Positions 38,589 through 53,459 are shown, counted from the first letter of the stretch. The stretch: 64,000 bases of DNA from Casuarius casuarius (GCA_003342895.1 PTFA01000017.1:866016-930015); one strand, 5' to 3'. Notes: generated by a model not told the origin, from the letters alone. Made by a program: numbers and translations.

Positions 38589-38624
38589 GTATATATATAT
38601 GTATATATATACACATATACATAT
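38589..38624. repeat. (TA)n/(TG)n microsatellite
   Basis: This is alternating TA with interspersed GT and CA dinucleotides and is self-complementary over much of its length. It is a simple sequence repeat. Confidence 0.85.
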
Positions 38625-41600
38625 CTAATGAGACCCGTCCATGAGTGAAAGAAAGCGTAAGCAAGCTTAAGAAAAGCTTAAGAAAAACTGTGGGCTTCTT
38701 GGGCAGCATCTGGCCTTTGCAATCCTCTCTGCTGTTCCTTTGCTTTGCTTGCCCTTTTCTGTTTTGCGTAATTCTTCATCCTTTTTTGCCCTTTAAAATA
38801 CAGGCCCACATAGTAGAAAGTGCAGGATTTTCCCCAAAGTCTTGAGTCAAGGAAGGGAGGAGCAGTGTTTAAAAAAAAGCCTGGATACACATGCGTACAG
38901 AAACATTTAGTGTCCGGAGGATCAGAAAACTAGTCTGCATTTTACGCCATTCTTTCCTCTAATGAGGAAGTATTTCTTGGATACCAGGAGAGTTGTACAT
39001 GGTTTCTATTCTCTCCTATTATGTAAACTTATAGGCAAAAAAGATATTCCTTAGAGATGTTATTCACTCAGAGCATGAACACAGCAGAGCTCTGTGATAT
39101 GCTGGAGTTTTCCACCTGATGCTATGAATCTGCCTCTCCTCTCACATGCATGGGCATAAATTGGTTTCTTGAAATAAAGTGAACTGTGCAGGCAAGTGGA
39201 AAACTCATCTCCCATAGGACAGATTTTAGGTTTTTCAGGTGTTCCCACTACAACAAAGTTCAATCAGTAGCAGCTAGGTACCATAATCACTTTTAAAAGA
39301 TCTGACTCTAGCCTTTCTCTGAAAAATGTATAGCCTTAGCTGTTTTCTTTCTGGATCAATAGACCCCTGTTAATCTCTTTTTCCTCTCAGGTCACCTTTC
39401 TGGTGATATCTGAACATAAAGCTCCATATGCTTTTTCACAGCCTTGTGAGTCACCACTGGCCTGCAGACTATAGGCTGGGAACTAGTAGGCTAAAGCACA
39501 ACCTCTAGTCTTCATGGGCCACTTGAGCTGGCCTTACTGGAAGTCTCACACCCATGTCAGTCACCTCGCTTCAGCTTTCCATGCAAATGGAGTTGCTTAT
39601 TAAAAAGGGCTAGCACTAAACTCCAGCAACATTAAAAGAAAAAGACCCTCAAGGTTTCTCCCTGTAGACCAGCACTGCTGTGCCAACAGTAACATTCAGG
39701 CATTTCCAACGTCCACTTAGCCATGAAGTACAGGTGCCAGCAAATGGGTTAATATGTTAGTGAGAAGGGAAAACACAGACAGAGGGAATAATTGGCTTGC
39801 TCTATTCACACTGCCTCTTGACAGCTCTCACACATCTCGAATGAGCATCAGGAGAAGCTCCTCGTTTGCTCCCAGCCCTGCTGTTTCACTAGGTTATATT
39901 GGTGGGCTGTGATTTCAGAGAGGGCATAAGAAAGAGGATGAAATAACTCAGAAGCGTCCCAAAGTAACAGGAAACTGATCAGTGGCAGAACTTTTTGGCA
40001 GCAGCATTATAATTGTATCCTTTGATATTTGGACACAGTATTCCACTCATTAAGTTGCCTGTGAAGGCATCAGTTTAACCTTCATCTGCTGAGCAGATTT
40101 TAGTGACTCTTTGGGAGAATTTTAACACAATGAAATAGGATATCTTGACATTTTTCTGTGCCACACATTGATATAAGCGCTGTTTAATTTTACCACAAGC
40201 TACCGACGTTGAAGTGAAATAAAGAAAGCAATTATGTTTTGATGGTACGCTTCCCCTAAGTCTCCTCAGTTCAGAAGCAATGAAAAACTTCTTATATTTA
40301 TGAGGTAATCCAGGATCTGAAGCCAACTGAATAAACAACTGTTGTACATTTGGGGATGCTGTGACTTTTAAACAGGACAATGATGTCCCTATGGATATCT
40401 CCAGCAAGCAATATATGGAAACAATTACTCCTTCAGGAAAATATTTTTTCACAAACCTAACCTCTTATAGCATATGAAGCTGTGAAAGGTTAAGTGACAA
40501 ATGATATGGACATAGCGGCATTACTCACCAGTCAAAATCAAGTGACAGTCACGCTTGCACACCAGCAATGCCTGTCAAGGTTTAGAGGCTTGATACCTGA
40601 AAGCCTGAACAGACGGAATATGTATTCCTGGTGAGCAACATCCACTGGGGACATGAACCGTACTTCAGGCTACATTCCAAGTTTGCTTATTTATATGAAA
40701 ATATAACACCAAGAGTGAAATTTTCGAAAGTACTTGCATCACTTAGGAACCTAAATTCTACTTTCAGCATGAAAGAAGCAGGGTAAATTAGTGTGGGCAC
40801 GGGCTAGACTCATTTAATAGCTGGCTCAGTTACCTCTGTAATGCACTGTCAGTCTGTTGGAGAAGCAATTCCTGAGGCATTTATGAAAAGGGCCTGAAAT
40901 ATATCTGAAAACGTTATCCCAGAAGTTGCCATATTTATTCAGATATTCAGATTTATTATTGGATTTATAATTACAGATGTTATGATAGCTGCACTGATTA
41001 GATCCCAGACTAATTAATCTGCACTCTGATTTACATGTTATTTATTTAGGGCACGACACTGCAAAATATTAAGCACCCCCTGTCAGCTGCTGAATGCCCA
41101 TCATACCACCGGTCTGTAAGTACCTTATAGAGTGCCCTCCCTGCACAGTGCCTTGCAGAGCAAAAGCTATTACCATGACGAGAGAAACGCAATACCATGC
41201 TGCTTCTCCAGGCATTATCCATGTCATCGGATGTCATAGCGCCCAATAAACTTGGGAACGTATATGCGCCTTAACATAGAGATTTCTCTCAGAACTGGAA
41301 CAATGGTCGTCATAGAAGAAAGGTTTTTCTGCCTCTATCAGGGAGAATGTGTTTGCACACAAAAGAAACAAAAGAAAGGAAGTGAACACCGGCCTTTACA
41401 GACAATGGTCACAAAAAGGCAAAACTGAAAATTTGCCGGCTTATCTCCTTTATTTAGCCCAAAACACCACCTTCAAAAATCCTGACTTCATGAATAAATC
41501 AAATGTCTTCATTAAAGAAACATTAACTGCCATTTTCTATACTTTATTTTAAGGCATACAGAAAAATATTTAACAAATGTGTATGCAATTAAATGCCAGG

Positions 41601-42458
41601 GACTGCTAATTACAGCCCTTCTGAATGCCTCTGCGAAACAATGATACTCAATACAATCTATTAGAAAGGGGAGGGGGGGAAGGAGAGGAAGCTGAAGATG
41701 ATCTACTTCATATGAGCACAGATATATCCTGGCCTTTGGCTACAAGCAGCAAATGAGCCATCAGTGTAACCCAAAATGGCAGCCAAAGGACATTTTAGAT
41801 TTGTACCTTTGCTTCTGCTCCTCTAACTCATTTCCAAAACATTTCATTTCTAACTAATTATGGAACTTAATGACAGAATATAAAGGACTGGTGCAGGTTT
41901 CAGGCCATTCCAACAAGATTTTAATGATATATCCTCCAGGTTGCAGAATCTTTATGTACTTAGCAGTGATTTATCAGCCTTGGCAGAGGCAGGTACTTCA
42001 GAGGCAATCTTATATAAAAAATAAATTCTACCTTTGCCAAGCATCGGAAAGAGCACTAAATTAAATTCGAAAATCAATTCCTAGAGACAAGAGAGTCATA
42101 AAAACTCAGTGGGCTTGTCTATTTGGCCAACAGGCAAAAATTTATGAAAGTACAATTTTGTAATCAATAACAGCAATACAGTGTATGTTTTTGATTGGAA
42201 AAAATTAAAGATGCCAAAACAACATTGTTAAATATTCAGGCTGATTCGTGACAGTCCCATTAAGCAGAAACACAACATGCATTTTGATGAATTTCCAACT
42301 AGTTTATGTCATACTATACTTTTTATTTTTCAAAAAAGAATATTAAAACTATTATAAGCTTTGTCACCTGCTGTAAGGCAGAATGATGCAATTTTATTCA
42401 CTGCACATTTCTTGTTTGTGAGGCAAAAAAGCATAATTTACTTCTTTATAAAAGGGAA

Positions 42459-42483
42459 ATATATATAACTATATATATATATA
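42459..42483. repeat. (TA)n microsatellite
   Basis: Two TA tracts are separated by AC. It is a simple repeat in AT-rich intron. Confidence 0.8.
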
Positions 42484-43258
42484 ATTTTATTGGTATTAAC
42501 ATAATGCAATACCATACATTGAGCAAACAGAAAGAAAACATTTCAAAATACATTTTTAAAAGTATCTCCCCATAAGATAGTATGAAATATCAAGTAATTA
42601 GCATTACATTATTACAATACACCCTTAGCCAAATATATTAAGGAAAATCCACATTCTAACCACAGAGATAGAGGCAAACATCAACCCATAGGGGACTCAG
42701 AACATAATAATAAATACAATATCTGAATCTACTTTGAGTGACATCCAGACAAATACTGGCCCCGAAACAGCCCTCTGGAGTCTGAGTGTTATACAGAGAA
42801 TACTTTGTGCCTATTTGGCCAGGTGGTATCACTCACATGTTTAAGTCCTAGAAGATAAAGAGGAACTGAAGAGTTTATCTGCAGAGTCTAATAAATCTCA
42901 GCGTGAGGTATGTTCTCCATCATGATCCAAACCAGTGTCAGTGTACCCCTCTCATAATTCATTACAAACCAGTAAATAAATAGAAGTCTCTGAATAGTCT
43001 GTACACACCTTCACTTGATAGAATACACTTAGTTTAGTATGATACAGTAAGTTAACTTCCTTCACTAATGTGAAGTATGCTTAAATGACATAACTCTATC
43101 TGGTTGGCCTGAACGGATTCACCGGAGTTCAGTAAAAATGACAGGATTTTACAGTTACCATGGCTGAATCCCTCTTTAATTCCTCGAAGTCTGCAGAACA
43201 AAACTGAGTGACATCAAAGCCCTTCCCCTGCCAAGACCCTCTTCCCCTTCTGTTCTCC

Positions 43259-43272
43259 CATGCAGGGGGCAG
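43259..43272 (+). promoter_or_regulatory. CTCF-like core motif in CNKSR2 intron
   Basis: CATGCAGGGGGCAG fits the CTCF core CCASYAGRKGGCRS at 12 of 14 positions, with the full AG-GG-GGC-AG block. It has the same orientation as the weaker site at 22,754. Binding is not shown. Confidence 0.3.
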
Positions 43273-45060
43273 TATTTTCTGCAAATGTGCTCCGTGTAGA
43301 CTGGATCTGACTTTGTGCCTAGTCCCATTGTGGAAAGGGTGCATTCTTCAAAAGACTGGCCATGCCCTTTGACGCCTTCCTGGAGGCCTCATATCCAGGC
43401 ATGTGGTTGTCTATGCTTTTACACGTCTGTTCTCTTTTATAAACATCAAAGTTATTCAAGAAGAACTGACTTTCTGAACGGAGGCCATTAGGTTGCTTGC
43501 AAGAGGCTGAAGTTGAGTCTCCGTCGTGCCAATTCTCTAATGATAAGTTTATCAACCTTTGAGTCCACTCGGTTCAGTGCCAAGGGAAGTGGATCCGATT
43601 TGACATGGAGAGGTGCTATCAACTCTCGCAGTGTATTAGCCTAATATGATAAAGCAGTGATACAATACGTTGAAAGAACTGTGATGTGCCATTATTTCCA
43701 TATCATATTAGTATATTAGAAATACTGTCATGCAAACAAGAGCAAATAGCAAATCTGGCATACAGTTGCAGCACTACAGAGCTTTTCTAATCTGCATGCA
43801 GGTATGCTCGTGAGGACAGAGACATGGCACTGTTCTGGTGTTATATTTTGCTCTGTCAAAAATATCCATCCCTGATGCAAAAGAGGTATTTAGGGTAGGA
43901 AATTATATATTCTCTCTTTGTGGATTTGCTTAAAAAACAGAACAGAATGAAGATCAATTAAAAAAATCAATAAAGCAAGAGAATAAAATACATCCTAACC
44001 AACGTGGTTTGGTTTTCTCCATGTTTCACAGACATTTGGAAGTGCTAGGAAAGGTCACAGGAACAAGGGGAAAGGAAGCAAACTCTGTGCCCCAAATCCA
44101 CCAAATGTGCAATAAACAGAGAGAAATATTCTTTCAAAAACTTATGCATGAAATATAAAAAGAGGTGGCACAACACAATCTGGCTCCTTTCATTATTCTA
44201 GCTGATGATCCAGTATGGTGAAATTGTTATAGAGCTAGGAAACCATGTGACTTTGAAACCACACTGACATTACATACATCCAAAAACTAGGACACTCTAG
44301 AAACTTTGTGGACCCACATCAGCAAAGAAAAGAGAAAGAGAGAGGTGGAATAAACTAGCATATATATTTTACTTAGAGTTTCTATGTGTATGTGCCATCT
44401 TTGCACACCGGGCAGTTTCAAAAGCCTCAGTAGATACCCTNTTTTACTGTCTCCTATATGTATTTGTAATAAAATATGAAACTTTCCATGAATCTTGAAA
44501 TCCGCTGTGTTTTTCGATCCGCAGATAGGGAAAGTTAGGATATATTTTGTGATTAAAAAAAAATCCTCACTTTGGGAAAGATAAGATAAAGATGTTCAAA
44601 CTCAATACCATTTAATTAGTTAGGATTGTTTATCCTTTGTTAAAGAGAAAAAATTCTTTCCAAAAGACAGGATGAAAAAGGAAGGAGAAAAATAAAGCAT
44701 TGTCATTTTTACTTTGGAGTGTGTCACAAGTTTGGGATGGCAGAAGAGAAATGTCCCAAAGACAGAAGGCACAAGTTGGAAAGAAATTCCTGATAGAAAC
44801 ATTGGTGCCATTTAGTCCACCCGCGGCAGCAATGGAAAAATGAGTTTCCAAACAGGCATAATGCGAGCAATGCTATGGAACTAAAATGGAGTTCAGTCTC
44901 TCCTTAACTTCTTAGATTTCCCAGGAATTCTGTGCATCAAAAGGAGAGGAGGAAGAAAAAGGGAGAGGAAAACAGTTTATAAAACTATATCCTAAATATA
45001 GTAGTCAAGAAAATTTTTTACATAATGTATTGTTTAAAATAAGGAACATTTCTCTCTACA

Positions 45061-45087
45061 ACAAAAATAAAATAAAACAAAATAAAC
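45061..45087 (+). repeat. A-rich (AAAAT)n simple repeat
   Basis: Imperfect AAAAT/AAAAC units make up a low-complexity tract; there is no sign that it is the tail of an identifiable retroelement. Confidence 0.6.
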
Positions 45088-48000
45088 CGACAGAGACCCA
45101 AAATAGCACATTTCAAGGCTCATGTGTTTGAGGGAAGGGAGACTTAAGCAGACAGCAAAAGGGAACGTTTCTCACATTTCAGCCTATTTTATAACACTAT
45201 CAGTCTCGGCATTTAAAATAACAGTCTTGGATTTGTTTGGAAAGAGACACTAGGAGGAGGAGGACACTGCTGTCTCACTTCCGCAACTTCAGGAGATCCT
45301 GCTGTCTTTTGGGTACTTTTCATATAACTTTATCTCTAAAAACTCAGGAAATTTGCTTTCTTATCGGAGGTTAGGCTATGGCAAAATATGCTTTCCGTTT
45401 CCTGAAGAAAGATGGCTAAGAAAGGAAGGAGGGTCATTTAAATTAGGGCAAGGGACTTACCCAGCAAATGTCTAAACCCTGGTCTTTCACATGCCCCATG
45501 GCTGGGATACCTACTCTGTGTCTGTGGGAGGACATATGGAAGAACTCTGTTACCTGCTCTGGCTGGTAATACAGGACATTTATTAATATACCTAAAATCC
45601 AACTGAATTCTGCATTAGAAGAGGACTCCCTGAAAAAAATTGCTGGTAAGACATATCTGTGAAGAGACGATTCAGGAATATTGCTAAGGCCTCTATGGCA
45701 CCGTTGTCATACATGCGAAATTCTTGCGTGTCCCAGTTTGGACTTGCCACAATGTTCATTAACAGCCTTTCATTAGTATCTCTTAAGGTAAGCAGTAGCG
45801 TACACAGTCCTATTTATCTGAAGGTGAATATAATTACCCTGCACACTTGGGGGGCTTTTCTAAATCTATTTTATTTTTATTTTGGTCTCTCACTGTATCA
45901 CTCCCACTGATAGAAAGCAACTGTATAATATGTCCTATCAGGGTAAGTGCACAATAAGAATTAAGAAATTCCGCTTTTCCGTAATAAAACTATATTTGGT
46001 CATCATCATAAAACAACTTTTTTCTTTCTGTAAATCACTAGCATTAGCGAAGTAATTTATGTAAACAATTTCCAGTGCATGGTTCTCTTTCCAGATTAGG
46101 GCATATTTGTTTGTTTTTAAAGGAGAACAAATACAAATAACAAAGAACGAGTAACATACTTTTGGATGGATACTTATTGACACTACAGTTTATGAAAATC
46201 ATGAGACTTGCAAACATTTTGAAAAATTAACCGTCATTCACACACAAACATGAATGCAACCCTGTGAAAATAATGAAGCAAACTTAGTGCATTTATCAAC
46301 CAAATTATGTTTGTACCATGAGAAGAGCTTTACAGCAAATGACTTCTCCAGAGAGGTTACAGAAACAAAACTGCCTCCTATAAATCTCCAAATATTTCTA
46401 CAGCAGATGCAGTCACATAAGATGTGGTGTATCTCATGTCAGTGCAAGTCTGTAGCAGCAGGAGGTACTTAACCCATCAAAAGTGGTGGTGAGTACATCA
46501 CGGCTGGGACCAACCCACCAAACAAGAGCAGAGGGATGCTCTGCTGGCCTTTGCAATGGTGGGGGAGGACATGCCAGCATTTCCCCAGAAAACAAACAAA
46601 CAAAAAGCAAGCAAAAGGAGAGGAGAAAGTTCCCACCTGAAAGAAATGTTTGAGAGTCACAGTCAATAAGGTCTTCAAATGACTATCACACACAAAGTCC
46701 TATATAGTAAGGAGAGGGGCATGGAAGATGAAACAACTGTCTATTTCTTTTTGTCTTTGAGAACTACATACAAATAATGAAGGCACATCAGCAGTCACTA
46801 ATGAGAGGCAAATGGAGTTAGAGTGTTCACTTTGATGTGGTTTCTAACAAAATGCATAACATTTTACTGCTGCCACCTGAAAGCAGCCTCTTGTATGAAT
46901 GTCTGCATTACATACTTTGAAATCTAAACAGATTACAAGATGCCTGATTATTAAATAGCATGTTTCTGGTAAATTCGCTTTTCAGTGAAGGGGTAGTAGA
47001 ATCATAGCAGGTTAACAGGCTTACTTTTGAAGTAAACAACGCAGTTATAGAACAGGAAATTTCTGGCTTCCCATCTATAGTGGTGATCAGTAAAACTGTA
47101 ACTGCATTTTCAATTTCTATTTTTTCTCTCATTTGTATCCTGCTTTGTATACATATCACTACATCTGTCTATGTATTCATAAGAAACAAAAGAATTTTGA
47201 CCAGAAGCTCCTATCTATTATCTATTCTAATAATGAAGCACATCTAGTTCTATATATTCCCCTATAGGTAAATGCTATGCTTGAGTAATCAGGCTCTGAA
47301 TGAGGAGTCAATACAGACACTGGGAAAAAAGCCTTCCCCCTATACCGCAAACTGCTACCTGGCTGCTTCTGCTGTCAATCCAGTGGCAGCTAAATCCTCC
47401 TTCTCACAGGGGAAGTGACTAAATGCTATTTGACACAGGCTCTACTGGAGGAATACTGGTAGATTTTTAAACTATTCATTTCTCAATAGCAGAGAGCGAC
47501 CATAAGCTTCAGGATTGTTCAGGTCACACAGGTGCCGTGCAAAGGGGAAAAGGAGCTGGTGTGCTGCCTGGCAATGCGTGTGCCTGAAGAAAGGGTTTTG
47601 ATGACATACCCAGTGCAGCCGCTTGACACTATATTCCAAAGTAGCAAATCTGCCAGTTATTCTGTAAGAAGTTGGTTAGATGGGGAAGCAGTAACAGGAG
47701 TCACTGGAGTCTTCCTCTGGAGACTGCGGTTACTGCAGTAAAAGGGAACTAAATCAAACACAGATAAATAAAGGAATAAACTACCTTACAAGTAGCATAG
47801 TACCACAGTGTTCTAGTTTTTCCAGCATTACTGTATGTGCTTCAGTGTTCCCTGTGTCCTCACTGAGCTAGAAGTAACAGCAAAAGAACACCAAGTGCAC
47901 AAATATAATATGAGAAATCAACACAATGAACAAACAGGACTTGGGGAACAGGGCAGACAGGTGGTTATGTTAAAACACACATAATCTCCGATATCTGTTC

Positions 48001-50237
48001 TTGTGCAAGTGCTACACTCAGCCTTTTGGGAAGAAAGAAGCACAGGGACATGATAGGGTCCTAATCTTCAGGGATTTTTCCTCCCATTTGCCACTGAATT
48101 TCTAAATGCGCAAATGCATCCTGGTTCTCCCAACAGACACTTCATACACTCCAGTTCTTGCTAAATAACCTTCTGTCTACTCAATACTAAAGAACTAAAT
48201 TAAAAAACAAACAAGCAAAATCCCACTAGAGTCACAATAAAAAGCACTCGGAGAGCTGAAAACCCAAAGTTAGGGTTGTCTTATATACTCCACCACCATG
48301 ATGCAAACATACCTATTAATGCACAGAACAGTATTATTCTTTGCATGATCCTGTCTTAAACTGTGCACAGTACTTTGCTTCACATGCAATTCACCTTTTG
48401 TGCAGGAAAGACCCATAAGCCGACTAAGCTTATTATGCTTTTCTCCAAACTCTGCCTCACAGGGCCTCGCACCACCCTTGCCCTGGGCGCCAGCACAGAC
48501 ATCCCAGCAGTGCCACCACCGGCTGCGCTGACTCAAAGCATTCCTCACGCTCAGTGAAAGCCCCCGTCTCCATACACAGCAATGGGTTGGGAAACTTGGG
48601 GACACAGATCTTTAATCATTTTTCACCCTTCTTTCTTCACTGCCTTCTGCTGAAGTAAATACCTATTGCAGGCACGGCAGGGACAAGGTTTTCATAAAGA
48701 AACATTTGCTTTATCAACGCTGTTCCTCTAAAGGATATGACACTTTCTGACAATGCCACTAGAGCCCCTCTATTATCCGCTGTTTGTTCATGAAGGTTTT
48801 ACTAAGCGATAACTTCCAGGATGCTATCAGTAAAGGAAGCACCTACTGGAGTGCCACCCACCCCTAACAACCTCATTTTTGGCTCTCCTTTTTTGTGCTT
48901 TTTTTTTTTTACATAGCATATCAAGTCATCACTCTCTCACTATTTCTGCTTGTATTAGGTCCCTCTATGCTAGATATATCTCATGGTTACTTGTTTTTCT
49001 GCAGCACCTATCTCTCTCTAGTATCTGTAAAACTTTCTCCTTTAATTTCTTACCAGGGTCTTACTGCAGTGATAGTCCACAGCTCTGAGGCTGGGCAGTT
49101 TTGAGTTGTGGCTCTGTCAGAAATCAGTGGTTATCTTTGTTATCTTTGTAGAGAAGTTTGTTTAGTAACCATTGTAAACTAATATAAATAGTTGCCCCAA
49201 GACACATGAGGCCCTCTAATTTGGGACACAAATAGTGAAACTGTATAAAATCTGAAAAATATTCACTGTTATTGTTATAAGATGAAAAACCTGGGCTTCA
49301 TTTTTTCGGAGGGAAGAAAAGACATGCAGTTGGATAACCAGGGTCAGGAAAAGCAGCTGGCTAACTTTCTCAGTTTTATATACATACAGAGAGTGCAAGA
49401 CATAATCAGGACTTTAGTGTCCCACTGGGCAATTTATGAATTCTGAGAATGATACTAAAATTTCTGTATATTTGCACTCTAATTGCTGGACTACAGTGAA
49501 ACTAAGTTACGTACTTCTATTGGATGAGCTTCACCCGAGAGAACTTGATGTTATATTCAAAACATAGGGCATACACCTAAAGGTGAGGTCCCTGGCAGTC
49601 CAGTTCTTAAGTTTTAGTCAGGTCTTAGTCAGGCTTTGATTGCAACGGCATATAAAGCTCAGTTTAATTTGCCCAATGTCTTGCATGGCTTATACTGTGA
49701 ATAGTTCAAAGAGATGTGTCTTTATTTCCTGATCATGAAGCAGGAACTATAGTTCCAGTCTGTTGCTCAGAGAAACAGTTTCTACAGAGTATAAACACGA
49801 GATTTGTTTCCCAACTGATGCTTTGAATTTCAATTCTGAAAAGAAAATAAAGTCACATACTGCTTTTTTGCATTTGTATTACCCAATTTTTCTATATGGA
49901 ATATTTAAAGAAAACTGGTCCTATTATCAGAGCAGTCTATTCTCTGTATCACCTTTATCAAAAGCGTATTTCTGGGAATTTTTGTACGTTAAGTCACTTG
50001 GAGCTTTCAAAGGTAACACAAATTTAAAGAATTACTTATAACATGTCAAATGTAAATTTACACAAATAACTGGAACTCTGGGTGTACGGAAGTCTGATCA
50101 CATGGATCACTGTGATAAGATCTCATGAATCATGAGGATGGCTCAAAAACCCTAGGATATCTTTTTGTTAAGGATACTGCTCCATTTATTTTTGCAGGGA
50201 CTATTTGTAGAGTACAGTTTTGTGACACTGTGAAGGC

Positions 50238-50546
50238 TCAAAATGTACAGACAACTGCAACAATTTCAAAACTACAAAAATGATTCCATCTGTTTCTAAA
50301 CCTAGAACAGTTTCTGCTTAAAATATAAAAAGAAAATTTTATTGTCCAGAAAAACCCACCCTCGACAAGTTTTTCACTCTGACCAGTAGAAACCACTTCA
50401 GCTAAAGAATCCTTTAATGCACCAACATTAGGTAACGCAACTGCTCCTTCTGATGGTGCCTTCCATATTGACAACAAAAATAGTGACCTACTGACAAAAC
50501 CACTGGCATGACTAAACAACGCACGGGCAGACTGGAACCTCCCCAC
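50238..50546 (-). other. Unrecognised 102-codon frame on the CNKSR2 sense strand
   Basis: The frame is open through about 310 bases. Its middle (WKAPSEGAVALPNVGALKDS and following residues) looks less low-complexity than most chance frames here. Possible splice-like sites exist (GTTTTGTCAG before it; AGGGTGGGT after LVEG), then an AATAAAA. I cannot match it to a CNKSR2 segment or another family. It is probably chance or an old pseudogene or cryptic exon. Confidence 0.12.
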
Positions 50547-50800
50547 TGTCTACTTGCATCCAAGGACAGAGGGTTGAAACGCTGCCCCTGCCAGAGCTGG
50601 TGACAGCTGCAGCAACTTTACATCATGGCCTGGGATCTCATCTCAGAAGGGCTCAATGATAGAGGCAGATCATATACGTTTTAACTTACTGCCTATCAAA
50701 CTGTGTGGTTAAGGTCAAAGAAGCAGACTGAGCAAGAAGTGTCATCTGGCTTTTTGTGGCTGTGTGAAAACTTGTGTGTTAGGGAAAGCTGGACATGCAG

Positions 50801-50830
<30 letters not shown>
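50801..50830 (+). repeat. (ATT)10 microsatellite
   Basis: Ten perfect ATT units are followed by AGG. It is a likely polymorphic trinucleotide repeat in the CNKSR2 intron. Confidence 0.95.
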
Positions 50831-50831
<1 letters not shown>

Positions 50832-52422
50832 GGCTAATGGTGAGAGTTTTTAATCAGATTTGGAGCTTACTGGAGAAGTACATACGCAAAATATGGACTA
50901 CATTATCACTCATCTGGCAAGGCCATTAAGTGAAATATTGACAACACCCCTTGGTTGGCTGTGTTACATATAACACATGTATCCGGTTATTTCTCCTGAT
51001 GTACCAGCAAGTGTTTGATCGGTTAATCCAACTTGCCTGCCTGCTTCCAGGCAAGTCACATGATTTTGCTCCAACTCTATTTTTGATTTAGCCAGGTCTC
51101 TTCCAGGCTGTAGTAGGACCATATTTAGCAACACAACTGTTACCGGCTCTGAAACCCCTCCCCCAGCAGACCATCACACTGAAATACACTGTACAAAATT
51201 AGCATATAAAGAAAGTGCTTCTAGAAACCTTGCATTAATTCGCTTTCTGTAAAGATAAGGCAGAAATCTCTTTTCCTGTTCTAAAGCAATGATTCAGCTG
51301 CTTTCTGAGGTATCTACAGTGTCCTGAAAGCCCATCAGACCGATACAGCAGTTGGCTGCTTGTTTTGCTGCAGTGAATTCATTATGTACTTGGGAATATA
51401 AAATGAAGAATTAATGATAAAATGTTGCACACCTGGTAGATACTGAAAGGATATATTTTCATCTAGTGAATTTTACTTTTATTTTTTATGAGAATGATTA
51501 TCTCTACATAAAAACCTTACACAGAAGGGTTTTATATAAGGTATCCTTCTGGCAAGCCAAGCACTGCTACACTTTCTGTTTTTAAGTGCTCATAGATTTT
51601 TAACATGCAGTAGCTGCTTTCAGAGGTGTTTCAAATGTGCTGAGGTTTTTAAAAATATATCCTAAGCCTATCGTATGTCAAACAATGCACTCACCAACGT
51701 GATTAGAGAAAATCAGAACTGAACAGGGATTTTATTAAGCTAAAGGCTCCTTTTACAGGAGTCAAGTGCTGAAAATGTCAGAAGCTCCCCAGTGTATTTC
51801 AACTTTAAAGATAGCAACAAACAATAAATTTTAAATTGTTTCAAATCCCTGAATGTGTTAAAGTCAACACGATTTCTTCAACTGGATAGTATCTCTTCAA
51901 GTGTGCTAAGACACTACTTCTATATACAATCTAGGAGGGAAAACTCAGCAAACTAATCGAAGGAGCCATTTGTCTTATTGCCTTACATGTTTAGGCTCCT
52001 GGTTAAATACTCATTCCAAAAATCACAAGGCAGCACTTCATGGGAAGCCAGTGGTGGGGGAAGGTGAAAAATACTGGGCAGACTGGTCACGGAGCCCAGA
52101 AGAACTCTGGGGGTGGCAGTACAGTGTCTCCCAGCCACGTGATGCTGCCCTGCAGAGCGCCCTGCTCCAAGGTCGGAGCCCTTCGCGCTTTTGCCTCCCT
52201 TGGAAACCCAGGCACCCATCAAATGCCTTCTTGAAAAGAGGGGATGCAGTGCTCATCATTTTTTTAATGAAGATCTTGGCTGAACTGTTGATGTGCTGGG
52301 GATAAACAGGAGGGAGTTATTCCTACACTTCCACCAATTCCTATGAGGTTTTTTCCCCTCAAGGATCCTAAAACAAAAGGACAAGGACATCAGTGTCCGA
52401 ATTCCTTGCTTCACATTATTCT

Positions 52423-52449
52423 CCCTCCCTAATCCCGCCCCCCCCCCCC
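52423..52449 (-). other. Strong G-quadruplex motif (C12 tract on + strand)
   Basis: On the - strand, which is the CNKSR2 sense strand, the order is G12, C, GGG, ATTA, GGG, A, GGG. This satisfies the canonical four-run pattern with loops of 1, 4 and 1 bases. If transcribed it could fold in the intronic RNA as well as in DNA. Confidence 0.75.
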
Positions 52450-53459
52450 AGGCATTCCTTAAGTACAGAAACATTTCTATCACACACATTGTGTTTGATA
52501 GTTTCCCGTACTTTCATATGACGGCATTATTTCACAGAAGAAATAATCCAACCTTTAACAGATTACAGAAGTAATACCCGATTTGGGCACTGGCTCTCAA
52601 GCACACTCTGCTAAGAAGGTCTGATCCTCTCACAGGGTGGGAAGGCACAGAGTCCTGCTTCTGCACATGGGCCTGGTCGGGAGGGGGCAGTGGAAATATT
52701 CTTGAGCCTTGAGAAGACCTGCCGTCCCCCTGGGGTGCAGCAGCAGTGTGACAGCAAGGAAACGGCTCCTGGGGCGCACCAGGGTGGCCACATCCACCTC
52801 CAGATTCAGGCTGAGCAACCCATTTCCATGGCAGCTCAGCCTCTTCCACCTGGCATTGATGGCTAAAGTTGTGGTGAGAGATGGGCATTTTCTCAAAACC
52901 TTCTGGGATGTCAAAAACGTTCTTATTTCTCAGGAAAATAAAAATAGGACCTTTAAGGCTTTTAATGGGAAATGAGAGATATAAGTGCTATCCCAGGACA
53001 GCCAATACCAGTGGTCAGATCAGTCTCGTAGAGGATATGAGACCAAAGTACAAATTCAGCCTCTGATAGAAGAACACCATTTAAACAAGATGTTTGGAAT
53101 TAATGAGAATATTTGCTTTTCACCATTTCTACTGTGAAAACCTTAAGCTTCAGATAGAAAACACTACCTACTAGCACCCAAAAATCTCTTGAAACAGAAA
53201 AGAGAAAACTGGAATATAAAAGTTCCTGACTACTACTACAGAAACTAAGAATTAAAAGTCTCCAAGATATTAGACTATTTTCCATATTGGTTTAAAAATC
53301 ATGCTTTAAGTAACTGTATGATTGTAGTTCTTAGGTCTCATCACCCCATCTGATCACAAGCAGAGAAAAAAAATCATTTGTTTTCTCAAAGTTAATTATA
53401 TACAGAAAAAGAAAAAAAGCGATTAAAGAGAGGAGAGCCCTTCCGCAAAGGACTCATCT

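Noticed and set aside
40075..40452. 125-codon - strand frame in CNKSR2 intron
   Set aside because: It lacks splice sites consistent with CNKSR2 phases and matches no part of the protein or other family known to me.
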